In this document: positions 25,329 through 33,188 of the stretch, one piece after another
Numbering within the stretch: position 1 is the first letter of the stretch
Layout of the letters: every line of letters begins with the position of its first letter
Program-made: the position numbers and the translations under genes
Notes under the pieces: model-generated
Seen by the model: only the letters and a program-made list of their open reading frames with translations
The model's database searches: none
Told to the model about the DNA's origin: nothing
From: Streptomyces sp. NBRC 110028
Lineage (GTDB): Bacteria > Actinomycetota > Actinomycetes > Streptomycetales > Streptomycetaceae
DNA length: 64,000 nt
Direction of reading: 5' to 3'
Assembly: GCF_001417735.1 (NCBI RefSeq)
Contig: NZ_BBUZ01000043.1
Coordinates: forward strand, 32,602 to 96,601

Positions 25329-27068
25329 TCATGCGGCTTCCTGCTCGGTGAGCTGGGAGAGCACGATCTCCCGGTAGGTCTGGTTGCCGTCCATCAGCTC
25401 GCCATGGGTGCCGCTGCCGACGACGCGCCCCTCGTCGAGGACCACGATCCGGTCCGCGCCGCGGATGGTCGACACCCGCTGGGCGACGATGACGACGGTC
25501 GCCTCCCCCGTCTCGTCCGTCAGCGCCGCCCGCAGCCGGGCGTCGGTGGCGTAGTCGAGCGCCGAGAAGGAGTCGTCGAAGAGGTAGACGGACGGCTTGA
25601 GGACCAGGGCGCGGGCGATCGCCAGCCGCTGCCGCTGCCCGCCGGAGACATTGGAGCCGCCCTGGGCGATGGGCGCTTCCAGGCCGCCCTCCATGGCCTC
25701 GACGAAGTCCCGCGCCTGGGCGGTCTCCAGGGCCCGCCACAGCTCCTCGTCGGTGGCGTCCGGGTTTCCGTACCGCAGGTTGGAGGCGACGGTGCCGGAG
25801 AAGAGGTACGGCTTCTGCGGTACGAGGCCGATGGACCGGGACATCACCGCGGGGTCGAGGTCGCGGACGTCCACGCCGTCGAGGTGGACGCTGCCGTCGG
25901 TCACGTCGAACAGCCGGGGCACCAGCCCGAGGAGGGTGGACTTGCCGCTGCCGGTGGAGCCGATGACGGCGGTGGTCCGGCCGGGATGGGCGGTCAGCGA
26001 GATGTCGCGCAGCACGGGCTCCTCGGCGCCCGGGTAGCGGAACTCCACGCCCCGCAGCTCCAGCAGCCCGCGGCCGCCGCCGGCGGGGAGCGCGACCGGC
26101 TTCAGGGGCGGGACGACGCTGGTCCCGGTGTCCAGCACCTCCTGGACGCGCTCGGCGCACACCTCGGCGCGCGGCACCATCATGAACATGAAGGTGGCCA
26201 TCATCACCGACGTCAGGATCTGCATGAGGTAGCTGATGAAGGCGGTCAGCGCGCCGATCTGCATCCCGCCGCTGTCGATGCGGTGGCCACCGGCCCACAC
26301 CACGGCGACGCTGGACAGGTTCACCACCAGCATCACGGTGGGGAACATCAGCGACATCAGCCGCCCGGCCCGCAGCGAGACGTCCATCAGCGCGGCGTTG
26401 GCGCCGGTGAACCGGGTCCGCTCATGGCCGTCGCGGACGAAGGCCCGGATCACCCGGATGCCGGTGATCTGCTCGCGCAGCACCCGGTTGACGGTGTCGA
26501 TGCGCTCCTGGACGTGCCGGAACAGCGGGCGCATCCGGCGGACGATGAGGGTGACGGTGATGCCCAGCACCGGCACGATCAGCAGCAGCAGCCCGGAGAG
26601 CGGCACGTCCTGATTGAGCGCCATGGCGATGCCGCCGACGCACATGATGGGCGCCGACACCATCAGCGTGAAGGACATCAGGCACAGCATCTGCACCTGC
26701 TGCACGTCGTTGGTGGTGCGGGTGATCAGCGAGGGAGCCCCGAACCGGCCCATCTCACGGGCGGAGAAGGACTGCACCCGGTCGAAGACATCGGCCCGGA
26801 TGTCCCGGCCGAGCGCCATGGCGGTGCGGGCGCCGAAGTAGACGGCGCAGATCGCGCACACGATCTGCACCAGCGTGACGGCGACCATCAGACCGCCGGT
26901 GGTGAGGATGTAGCCGGTGTCGCCCTTGACGACGCCGTCGTCGATGATGTCGGCGTTGAGGGTGGGCAGATAGAGGGTCGCCAGTGTCTGCACGAGCTGC
27001 AATAGCACGATCAAAGTGATCGTTCGGGTATAGGGCCTCAGATACGCCCGTATGAGTCGGACCAGCAC
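25329..27068 (-). CDS. ABC exporter half-transporter (first of pair)
   Basis: 579 residues: six membrane helices (about 15-310) and an ATPase domain with Walker A GSTGSGKST, canonical signature VSGGQRQRLAIARAL, Walker B VYLFDDSFSALD. Walker B ends in Asp-Asp where the catalytic Glu normally follows the Asp, and the H-loop reads VAQRVST with Gln in place of His. This site is therefore probably the non-catalytic one of the heterodimer. GTG at 27068 is preferred because AGGG lies upstream and the first helix starts soon after. Upstream partner of the 23336 gene. Confidence 0.92.
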   Translation of the reverse strand: MLVRLIRAYLRPYTRTITLIVLLQLVQTLATLYLPTLNADIIDDGVVKGDTGYILTTGGLMVAVTLVQIVCAICAVYFGARTAMALGRDIRADVFDRVQSFSAREMGRFGAPSLITRTTNDVQQVQMLCLMSFTLMVSAPIMCVGGIAMALNQDVPLSGLLLLIVPVLGITVTLIVRRMRPLFRHVQERIDTVNRVLREQITGIRVIRAFVRDGHERTRFTGANAALMDVSLRAGRLMSLMFPTVMLVVNLSSVAVVWAGGHRIDSGGMQIGALTAFISYLMQILTSVMMATFMFMMVPRAEVCAERVQEVLDTGTSVVPPLKPVALPAGGGRGLLELRGVEFRYPGAEEPVLRDISLTAHPGRTTAVIGSTGSGKSTLLGLVPRLFDVTDGSVHLDGVDVRDLDPAVMSRSIGLVPQKPYLFSGTVASNLRYGNPDATDEELWRALETAQARDFVEAMEGGLEAPIAQGGSNVSGGQRQRLAIARALVLKPSVYLFDDSFSALDYATDARLRAALTDETGEATVVIVAQRVSTIRGADRIVVLDEGRVVGSGTHGELMDGNQTYREIVLSQLTEQEAA

Positions 27069-27192
27069 AACCGAAACCCTAAGCGAGCAGGCCCGGGTAC
27101 GGCCCGGGTTTTGCCCGGGGCGTACCGCGTCCACGGGGCCCTCCCGCACCCGTCATCATGGAGGGCGGCAGATGACGGGAGAGGGACACGCG

Positions 27193-27468
27193 ATGGCGCT
27201 GAAGAAAACGCCCGCCGGAACCATCCGGTACTGGGCCGCGGCCCGGGCGGCGGCAGGCACCGCCGAGGAGCCGTACGCCGCGGCGACGCTGGCCGACGCG
27301 CTCGACGCGGCACGCGAGCGGCACGCCCTGCGTCCGGAGTTCTCCCGGGTCCTGCTGCGCTGTTCGTTCCTGGTCGACGGCGCGCCCGTCGGCACCCGTG
27401 ATCACACGACGGTCCAACTGGCCGAGGGCGGCACGGTCGAGGTGCTTCCGCCGTTCGCAGGAGGGTGA
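27193..27468 (+). CDS. ThiS/MoaD-family sulfur-carrier protein
   Basis: 91 residues with the ubiquitin-like fold: IRYWAAARAAAGT, TLADALDAARERH, CSFLVDGAPV and the C-terminal VLPPFAGG. The terminal Gly-Gly is what is adenylated and thiocarboxylated in sulfur carriers such as MoaD, ThiS and CysO. ATG at 27193 has GAGAGGGA before it. About 2.7 kb downstream is a thiosulfate sulfurtransferase gene, so a role in sulfur transfer is plausible, but the acceptor pathway (molybdopterin, thiamine or cysteine) cannot be decided. Confidence 0.9.
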   Translation: MALKKTPAGTIRYWAAARAAAGTAEEPYAAATLADALDAARERHALRPEFSRVLLRCSFLVDGAPVGTRDHTTVQLAEGGTVEVLPPFAGG

Positions 27469-27479
27469 CCTACGACGTC

Positions 27480-28679
27480 ATGAGCAACCAGCCGCACGAT
27501 CCACAGCAACCGTACGAGCCGCATGGGCCGTACGGGTCCTACCAGCCGCCGCACGAGGGACAGCAGCAGCCGCCCGCCGACCCCTACGGCGCGTACGCCC
27601 AGGAGCAGCCCGGGTACGGCTACCCGCAGCAGCAGGCGTACGCACAGCAGCAGTACCCGCAGCAGCAATATCCCCAGCAACAGCAACAACAACAACCACA
27701 ACAGCCGTACCAGCAGCCGTACGCGGATCCGTACGCCGCGCAGCAGCAGTACGCGGCGGGCTGGGACCAGCAGCGGCACTACGCGCAGCAGCACCAACAA
27801 CAGCAGCAGTACCAGCAGGCCGCGCACCCCCGCCCGCAGGCGCAGCGGCCCGCCGCGCCCGCGCCCACCGCACCCGGGCCCGCGCCCGCCGCGCCGGAGC
27901 CCGCCCGGCCGATGACCGCCGCCGAGAAGGCGCGCGCCGAGGGCCGCCCCCAGATCATCGACCCCGGGCTGCGGCCGGCCGCCCTCACGGCCGTGCTGGC
28001 CGCCCTGCTCGCGGCCACCGCGCCGCTCGGCGAATTCGGGGTCGCCGTCGCCGTGGCGCTGCTGCAGGCGGTCACGGCGGCGGGCTGGTTCCGGCTGAAC
28101 GGCATGTGGCCCGCCCGGCAGGGCATCGCGCTCGCCTTCGCGGGCGGCCTGGCGGCCGACGCCGGGCTGCTCGCCACCGAGCGCGTCCACGCCCCGACGG
28201 TGCTCATCGGCACGATCGGCGTCTGGCTGCTGCTGGTGATCGTCCTCCAACTGCGCAGCCACGCCTCGGCGGACGAGCGGCTGTACGGGCTGACCGCGGC
28301 GGTCGTCTCGAGCGCCCTCACCGTGATCGCGGCCGGGTATCTGGCCGCCGTCGACGAGTCCTCGGACGCCGTGGTGGTGGGCACCGCCGCGGTCGCCGTG
28401 GGCACCCTGGCCCGCGCGCTGCCGCTGCCGACGCCCGCCGCCGTCGCCCTCGGGCTGCTCGCGGCCGCCGGGGCGGGCGCCGGGGCCGGGCAGCTCACCG
28501 GCACCGGGACCGCCGCGGCCGCCGTGCTGGGGCTCGCGGCCGGGGCGTGTGCGCTGGTGGGGCTGCGGGTCGCGGCGTACGACTACCCGTCCCGCTTCGT
28601 CCACATGACGGCCGGGGTGGCCCTGCCGCTCGCGGCCGCCGCGCCGGCCGTCTACGTGCTGGGCCGCACCCTGGTCTGA
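27480..28679 (+). CDS. polytopic membrane protein with Gln/Pro/Tyr-rich N-terminus
   Basis: About 399 residues. The first 150 are low complexity, rich in Gln, Pro and Tyr with repeated YPQQQ, followed by a conserved-looking segment MTAAEKARAEGRPQIIDPGL and eight or so membrane helices to the C-terminus. I recognise no catalytic motif. An in-frame GTG at 27465 overlaps the stop of the sulfur-carrier gene, but AGGAGG (27459-27464) lies too close for it; ATG at 27480 is 15 bases downstream, which is long, so the start remains open. The function is unknown. Confidence 0.8.
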   Translation: MSNQPHDPQQPYEPHGPYGSYQPPHEGQQQPPADPYGAYAQEQPGYGYPQQQAYAQQQYPQQQYPQQQQQQQPQQPYQQPYADPYAAQQQYAAGWDQQRHYAQQHQQQQQYQQAAHPRPQAQRPAAPAPTAPGPAPAAPEPARPMTAAEKARAEGRPQIIDPGLRPAALTAVLAALLAATAPLGEFGVAVAVALLQAVTAAGWFRLNGMWPARQGIALAFAGGLAADAGLLATERVHAPTVLIGTIGVWLLLVIVLQLRSHASADERLYGLTAAVVSSALTVIAAGYLAAVDESSDAVVVGTAAVAVGTLARALPLPTPAAVALGLLAAAGAGAGAGQLTGTGTAAAAVLGLAAGACALVGLRVAAYDYPSRFVHMTAGVALPLAAAAPAVYVLGRTLV

Positions 28680-28776
28680 TGCGCTGGTCTGAGGTGGTAG
28701 GTCCCCAGGTGTCCACCCCCTATAGGCTCGCTGCATCAGGCGAGGGCCTGAGCGAGAGCCTGGGGGATCTACGGAT

Positions 28777-29463
28777 ATGCGCGCACTACGCATCACACTG
28801 ATCGTCGCCGTCATCCTCGGCGGTCTCTTCGTCGGCGCCGACCGGCTGGCGGTCTCCATGGCGGAGTCCAAGGCCGCCGACAAGATCAAGAGTTCACAGG
28901 GGCTGACCACCGCCCCCAGCGTCTCGATCAAGGGCTTCCCGTTCCTGACCCAGGTCGTGGGCAAGGAGCTGGACGAGGTGGACGTCGGCGTGGACGGGCT
29001 GACGACGGACGCGGGCGGCGGGACCACCGTCCGCGTCTCCGAGCTGGACGCCCAGTTGCACGACGTCCGCATCGGGGGGAACTTCTCCACGGCCACCGCG
29101 GACCGGGCCAGCGGCTCGGCCCATATCTCCTACGCGGACCTCTCCCGGGCCGCGGGCCCGGGGGTGACGGTGAGCTACGACCCGTCGGGGGCCAACCAGG
29201 TCAAGATCACCGGGAATCTGCTGGGCTTCAGCCTCAGCGCCCGCTCCAGGGTGACGATCGTCAACGGAGACACGATCAAGCTGCACGCCGAGCGCATCCC
29301 GGGCGGCTCCATCCCGCGGTGGGAGGACAAGGTGCGCGAGCGCACCGACATGGAGCGGAAAATCGACGGCATGCCGCGGGGCATGCGGCTGGAGACGGTG
29401 AAGACCGGCAAGGACGGCATAGACGTCTCGGTCGCGGGTAATAACGTCGCGTTGACGGGCTGA
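28777..29463 (+). CDS. DUF2993 / LmeA-family phospholipid-binding protein (short paralogue)
   Basis: 228 residues. An N-terminal membrane helix (ITLIVAVILGGLFVGADRLA) anchors an extracytoplasmic domain with the signature APSVSIKGFPFLTQVVG, matching the motif of the larger paralogue at 11938. DUF2993 proteins bind phospholipids and are linked to envelope lipid metabolism in actinobacteria; the exact ligand is not known here. The transcript probably ends at the hairpin 67 bases downstream. Confidence 0.88.
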   Translation: MRALRITLIVAVILGGLFVGADRLAVSMAESKAADKIKSSQGLTTAPSVSIKGFPFLTQVVGKELDEVDVGVDGLTTDAGGGTTVRVSELDAQLHDVRIGGNFSTATADRASGSAHISYADLSRAAGPGVTVSYDPSGANQVKITGNLLGFSLSARSRVTIVNGDTIKLHAERIPGGSIPRWEDKVRERTDMERKIDGMPRGMRLETVKTGKDGIDVSVAGNNVALTG

Positions 29464-29529
29464 CCCGCCCGGCACGGACCGTCTCGCGTCCACCTGACGA
29501 GACGATCATGTCCGCGATGACAGACACCG

Positions 29530-29556
29530 ACGGCCGCCGGGCACCCCGGCGGCCGT
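29530..29556 (+). terminator. hairpin terminator after DUF2993 gene
   Basis: A perfect 12-base stem (ACGGCCGCCGGG with CCCGGCGGCCGT) with a 3-base loop, followed by TCCC. It lies inside a larger inverted repeat at 29500-29608. Confidence 0.75.
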
Positions 29557-29582
29557 TCCCCGTAGCCCTCCGCACCCCGCCG

Positions 29583-29599
29583 TGTCCACATCGCGGACA
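29583..29599. promoter_or_regulatory. candidate operator upstream of sulfurtransferase leader
   Basis: TGTCC-N7-GGACA is a short perfect dyad 64 bases before the leader-peptide ATG. Its right half also belongs to a second copy of ATGTCCGCGATG in opposite orientation at 29508-29519, so two related sites flank the terminator. No regulator is assigned. Confidence 0.45.
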
Positions 29600-29662
29600 T
29601 AAGCGTCTCACCATGCGACACGCCGGTGACATGCCCACCCGTCCGTCCTTACGATCGGACCC

Positions 29663-29743
29663 ATGAAGCGACAGGCGGATCTCACGAAGCGGCGGGCAGT
29701 CGACCTGTGCCGCGTCGCCGCCATGCTCTGTCGCACCGTCTGA
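29663..29743 (+). CDS. leader peptide with Cys codons upstream of sulfurtransferase
   Basis: A 26-residue frame that ends 157 bases before cysA. The peptide has the conserved look of actinobacterial leaders placed before sulfur genes: an Arg-rich middle, then AVDLCRVAAMLCRTV with Cys16 and Cys23 near the end. Translation of the Cys codons could report cysteinyl-tRNA supply and so control the downstream gene by attenuation, as shown for Cys-rich small ORFs in mycobacteria. The ribosome site is weak (CGGACC). A small hairpin follows at 29790-29806. Confidence 0.75.
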   Translation: MKRQADLTKRRAVDLCRVAAMLCRTV

Positions 29744-29789
29744 AACCGAGGGCGCGCACGGCCACCGCAGCTTCGGCCCCGCCCCCTCC

Positions 29790-29806
29790 GGCCCGTCCAC
29801 CGGGCC
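29790..29806 (+). promoter_or_regulatory. small hairpin in the cysA leader mRNA
   Basis: GGCCCG and CGGGCC pair around a 5-base loop between the leader peptide and cysA. It could serve as an attenuator element, but alone it is weak. Confidence 0.3.
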
Positions 29807-29900
29807 GTCCCGCACTCCGCTCGTACGCTCGCGACCAGGCTCCGCGCAGCGCCGCGCGTCGAGCGCCCGTACCGCCGCAACTGCCCCGGAGGAGAGATAC

Positions 29901-30740
29901 ATGAGCCGCAGTGACGTCCTGGTGGACGCCGACTGGGTACAGGCCCGCATCGATGACCCCAAGACGGTCATCGTGGAGGTCGACGAGGACACGTCCGCCT
30001 ACGACAAGAACCACATCAAGAACGCCATCCGGATCGACTGGAAGCAGGACCTCCAGGACCCGGTGCGCCGTGACTTCGTGGACCAGGCGGGCTTCGAGAA
30101 GCTGCTGTCCGAGAAGGGCATCGCCAACGACGACACCGTCGTCCTCTACGGCGGCAACAACAACTGGTTCGCGTCGTACGCCTACTGGTACTTCAAGCTC
30201 TACGGCCACCAGGACGTGAAGCTCCTCGACGGCGGCCGCAAGAAGTGGGAGCTGGACTCGCGCGACCTGGTCGCCGAGGTCCCGACCCGTGCGAAGACCG
30301 AGTACAAGGCCAAGCCGCAGGACACCTCGATCCGCGCCTTCCGCGACGACGTCGTGGCGGCCATCGACAACCTGAACCTGGTCGACGTCCGCTCGCCCGA
30401 CGAGTTCTCCGGCAAGCTGCTCGCGCCGGCGCACCTCCCGCAGGAGCAGTCGCAGCGCGCGGGCCACGTCCCGAGCGCCCGCAACATCCCGTGGTCGAAG
30501 TCGGCCAACGACGACGGCACCTTCAAGTCCGACGACCAGCTCAAGGAGCTGTACGAGGGCGAGGGCGTCGACCTGTCGAAGGACACCATCGCCTACTGCC
30601 GCATCGGTGAGCGCTCCGCGCACACCTGGTTCGTGCTGCACGAGCTGCTCGGCCAGACCAACGTCAAGAACTACGACGGTTCCTGGACCGAGTACGGCTC
30701 GCTGGTGGGCGTGCCGATCGAGCTCGGCTCCGGCAGCTGA
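29901..30740 (+). CDS. cysA: thiosulfate sulfurtransferase (two-domain rhodanese)
   Basis: 279 residues with two rhodanese domains. The N-terminal one (DAYDKNHIKNAIRIDW region, starting near residue 8) is inactive; the C-terminal one carries the catalytic Cys in AYCRIGERSAHTWF. It transfers sulfane sulfur from thiosulfate or 3-mercaptopyruvate to an acceptor. ATG at 29901 follows GGAGGAGAGATAC, a strong site. The leader peptide with Cys codons lies upstream and a DUF1416 (SseC-like) gene 36 bases downstream, the standard pairing in actinobacteria. Also called sseA-type in some genomes. Confidence 0.95.
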   Translation: MSRSDVLVDADWVQARIDDPKTVIVEVDEDTSAYDKNHIKNAIRIDWKQDLQDPVRRDFVDQAGFEKLLSEKGIANDDTVVLYGGNNNWFASYAYWYFKLYGHQDVKLLDGGRKKWELDSRDLVAEVPTRAKTEYKAKPQDTSIRAFRDDVVAAIDNLNLVDVRSPDEFSGKLLAPAHLPQEQSQRAGHVPSARNIPWSKSANDDGTFKSDDQLKELYEGEGVDLSKDTIAYCRIGERSAHTWFVLHELLGQTNVKNYDGSWTEYGSLVGVPIELGSGS

Positions 30741-30776
30741 CCCCCTCTCCTCCCCGAAACACGTAAGGACAGACAC

Positions 30777-31064
30777 ATGTGTGGAGCGCAGGCAGGCGGC
30801 CCCGACGCCTCGACCATCAAGCCCGGTGAGACCACGATCCAGGGCCAGGTGACCCGCGACGGCGAGCCCGTCACCGGCTACGTGCGTCTCCTGGACAGCA
30901 CGGGCGAGTTCACCGCCGAGGTCCCCACCTCCGCGACCGGACAGTTCCGGTTCTACGCCGCCGAGGGCACCTGGACGCTGCGCGCCCTGGTCCCGGGTGG
31001 CACCGCCGACCGTACGGTCGTCGCCCAGAAGGGCGGTCTGGCGGAGGTCGCCATCACCGTCTGA
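30777..31064 (+). CDS. DUF1416 (SseC-like) protein
   Basis: 95 residues, a small beta-sandwich: begins MCGAQAGGPDAS and contains TTIQGQVTRDGEPVTGYVRL and FRFYAAEGTWTLRAL, the DUF1416 pattern. In mycobacteria the homologue SseC is encoded beside the sulfurtransferase and annotated as sulfur metabolism, but its activity is not established. Thirty-six bases after cysA and ahead of a strong terminator, so it is the last gene of that operon. The Cys at residue 2 is conserved in the family as I remember it. Confidence 0.9.
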   Translation: MCGAQAGGPDASTIKPGETTIQGQVTRDGEPVTGYVRLLDSTGEFTAEVPTSATGQFRFYAAEGTWTLRALVPGGTADRTVVAQKGGLAEVAITV

Positions 31065-31085
31065 CGCCCCCACGCGTCGTACCGC

Positions 31086-31135
31086 GGAAGGGCCGCATCC
31101 CGGGGTTGGACGCCTCGGCGGGATGCGGCCCTTCC
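31086..31135 (+). terminator. strong terminator of the cysA-DUF1416 operon
   Basis: A perfect 16-base stem (GGAAGGGCCGCATCCC with GGGATGCGGCCCTTCC) and an 18-base loop, starting 22 bases after the stop codon. Confidence 0.85.
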
Positions 31136-31173
31136 GTCTGTCGGCGCGGGAGCCCCGGACGTATCCTGGCCAT

Positions 31174-31431
31174 ATGTACGCGCGACGCCGCCACGCATAC
31201 TTCTTCCTGATGGGCGCGTGTCTGACGCTCTTCATCTCGGCCTGGGCCTTCGTGCGTCTGTGGTCCGTGCCCGCCGCCGTCGCGATGTGCATCGTCGCGA
31301 TGGTCATCCCGCCGCTGGCGGCCATCGTCGCCAACCGCCGGGGCCCGCAGGACCGCTGGTGGGACGAGTCGGGGGATCCGGAGTCCGACCGGTGGTGGCG
31401 GGAGCTGGACGAGCACCACCACCGGCACTGA
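31174..31431 (+). CDS. DUF3099 small membrane protein
   Basis: 85 residues with two membrane helices (about 10-27 and 33-51) and a charged C-terminus rich in Trp, Asp and His (DRWWDESGDPESDRWW). This fits the DUF3099 family of actinobacterial membrane proteins, whose function is unknown. ATG at 31174 is selected because the first helix begins soon after; the longer in-frame extension crosses the terminator of the previous operon. Confidence 0.85.
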   Translation: MYARRRHAYFFLMGACLTLFISAWAFVRLWSVPAAVAMCIVAMVIPPLAAIVANRRGPQDRWWDESGDPESDRWWRELDEHHHRH

Positions 31432-31450
31432 TCGGCGGTCCGGGACGGGG

Positions 31451-31813
31451 TCAGTAGACGAGCGCCCGCACGCCGTCCGGCATGATCTCGCTCACGAAGA
31501 CCTGCGCCCCCGCGATCCGCGCGCCCTCGATCAGATCCGCCTCGTCGATCTCCCGCCGCGCCGCGCACTGGCTGCACACGGTGATCGTCCCGCCCGCCAG
31601 GATGCCGCTGATCAGCTCCGGCAGCGGCGCCGCGTGCGGCAGCGAGAAGTCCGCCGCCCGGCCCGGCAGCGCGAACCACGTCGACTCACCGGTCAGCCAC
31701 AGCGAGACCTCGACCCCACTCGCCACGGCCACCGCCGCCACCGTGAACGCCTGCGAGCACCGCTCGGGCGCGTCCGCGCCCGCCGTCACCTTGATCACGA
31801 GCTTGTTCGCCAT
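31451..31813 (-). CDS. DsrE-family protein
   Basis: 120 residues with the DsrE/DsrF fold: KLVIKVTAGADAPERCSQAF, VSLWLTGES, GTITVCSQCAARREI and GAQVFVSEIM. Members carry sulfur as persulfide on a conserved Cys; the SQC Cys here is the candidate. ATG at 31813 is preferred over an earlier in-frame start because the fold begins there. It is convergent with the DUF3099 gene. Near the sulfurtransferase operon, so a sulfur-relay role is possible but not shown. Confidence 0.85.
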   Translation of the reverse strand: MANKLVIKVTAGADAPERCSQAFTVAAVAVASGVEVSLWLTGESTWFALPGRAADFSLPHAAPLPELISGILAGGTITVCSQCAARREIDEADLIEGARIAGAQVFVSEIMPDGVRALVY

Positions 31814-31930
31814 GCCGTACAGCCTAGGCTTGCCGCCGCGCGGCACGGCGCGGAGCCGCCCGCCGGACCGGCGGCCGGAACCGGCTACTAGACTCGGGTC
31901 CGGTCCGTCATCCTTTATGAGGAGCAGCTC

Positions 31931-32032
31931 GTGCTTGAGGCAGTCTTCACCACCCTGTTGATCCTGGTCATCGTGGCCAGCCTCGGTTTCGTCGGGCTGA
32001 CCTGGAAGAAGCTCTACCAGGGCCAGCGCTGA
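31931..32032 (+). CDS. 33-residue single-pass membrane microprotein
   Basis: GTG at 31931 with GAGGAG before it opens a frame of 33 residues: one membrane helix (FTTLLILVIVASLGFVGL) followed by a short basic aromatic tail TWKKLYQGQR. The strong ribosome site and the clean topology support a real gene. The function is unknown; small single-helix proteins often tune a larger membrane complex. It is followed by the nitrobindin gene 50 bases later. Confidence 0.7.
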   Translation: MLEAVFTTLLILVIVASLGFVGLTWKKLYQGQR

Positions 32033-32082
32033 GCGCTCCCGCCCCTCGCCCCAGCCCGCCTAGCGACGGATCGTCTGAACCC

Positions 32083-32646
32083 ATGATCGAGATTCCCTCC
32101 GACCTCCACCCGGACCTGGTGCCGCTGGCCTTCCTCCTCGGCAACTGGGAAGGCGCCGGCGTATCGGACTTCCCCGGCGCCGAGAAGTGCAACTTCGGGC
32201 AGGAAGCGACCTTCACCCACGACGGCCGCGACTTCATCGAGTACATCTCGCACACCTGGGTGCTGGACTCCGAGGGCAAGAAGGTCCGCCCGCTGGAATC
32301 CGAGTCCGGATACTGGCGGATCGACAAGGACCGCAAGGTCGAGGTCGTGATGATCCGCGACCAGGGCGTCGTCGAGGTCTGGTACGGCGAGCTGGCCGAC
32401 GGCAAGCCGCAGATCGACCTGGCGACCGACGCCGTGGCGCGCACCTCCGCCTCGGGCCCGTACTCGGGCGGCAAGCGGCTGTACGGCTACGTCAACAGCG
32501 ATCTGATGTGGGTCGGCGAGAAGGCCACCCCCGAGGTCGAGCTGCGCCCGTACATGTCCGCGCACCTGAAGAAGGTCGTCGACCCGCGCGAGTGGGCCAA
32601 GGACCTCAAGGACCTGCCGGACGACGGGATCGCCTTCTTCCGCTGA
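32083..32646 (+). CDS. nitrobindin-like heme-binding FABP-family protein
   Basis: 187 residues of beta-barrel type: LAFLLGNWEGAGVSDFPG carries the family's GxWxGxG turn, and HLKKVVDP near the C-terminus supplies the candidate proximal His. Nitrobindins bind ferric heme, react with NO and isomerise peroxynitrite. ATG at 32083 fits the domain start. It lies 70 bases upstream of nur in the same direction. Confidence 0.92.
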   Translation: MIEIPSDLHPDLVPLAFLLGNWEGAGVSDFPGAEKCNFGQEATFTHDGRDFIEYISHTWVLDSEGKKVRPLESESGYWRIDKDRKVEVVMIRDQGVVEVWYGELADGKPQIDLATDAVARTSASGPYSGGKRLYGYVNSDLMWVGEKATPEVELRPYMSAHLKKVVDPREWAKDLKDLPDDGIAFFR

Positions 32647-32716
32647 GGCCCCCGCTCCCCGGCCGCTCCAACCGAGCACGACCGCGCACCGGTGCCTCGC
32701 CGCCTACACTGGCACC

Positions 32717-33178
32717 GTGGCGACCACCGACTGGAAGACCGATCTGCGGGAGCGCGGCTACCGGCTGACCCCGCAGCGCCAGCTCGTGCTCGAAGCCGTC
32801 GACCGCCTGGAGCACGCCACTCCGGACGACATCCTCACCGAGGTGCGCCGTACCGCGAGCGGGGTGAACATCTCCACCGTCTACCGCACGCTGGAGCTGC
32901 TGGAGGAGCTGGGCCTGGTCAGCCATGCCCATCTCGGGCACGGCGCCCCCACCTACCACCTGGCCGACCGGCACCACCACCTCCATCTGGTGTGCCGGGA
33001 CTGCACGGAGGTCATCGAGGCCGACGTCTCGGTCGCCGAGTCCTTCACCCGGCAGCTGCGGGCGTCCTTCGGCTTCGACACCGACATGAAGCATTTCGCC
33101 ATCTTCGGCCGCTGCGCCCGGTGTTCCGCCGCCGACCCCGCGGAGGACGCCGCCGGGGGCCGGGCGGCCACGTCGTAG
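32717..33178 (+). CDS. nur: Nur, nickel-responsive Fur-family repressor
   Basis: 153 residues. The N-terminal winged helix (LTPQRQLVLEAV, NISTVYRTLELL) and C-terminal dimerisation domain are standard Fur. The metal ligands match those I recall from S. coelicolor Nur by position: His70, His72 and His126 for the nickel site, and His33, His86, His88 and His90 for the second site. A CxxC pair is at 93 and 96. Nur represses the nickel transporter and sodF (Fe-SOD) when nickel is present. The GTG start at 32717 gives exactly this numbering. Confidence 0.93.
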   Translation: MATTDWKTDLRERGYRLTPQRQLVLEAVDRLEHATPDDILTEVRRTASGVNISTVYRTLELLEELGLVSHAHLGHGAPTYHLADRHHHLHLVCRDCTEVIEADVSVAESFTRQLRASFGFDTDMKHFAIFGRCARCSAADPAEDAAGGRAATS

Positions 33179-33188
33179 GGTGAAGCAC

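Noticed and set aside
23417..27005. Very long + strand open frames opposite the two ABC half-transporter genes
   Set aside because: Shadow frames rich in Arg, Gly and His with no domain; the minus strand carries complete ABC proteins.
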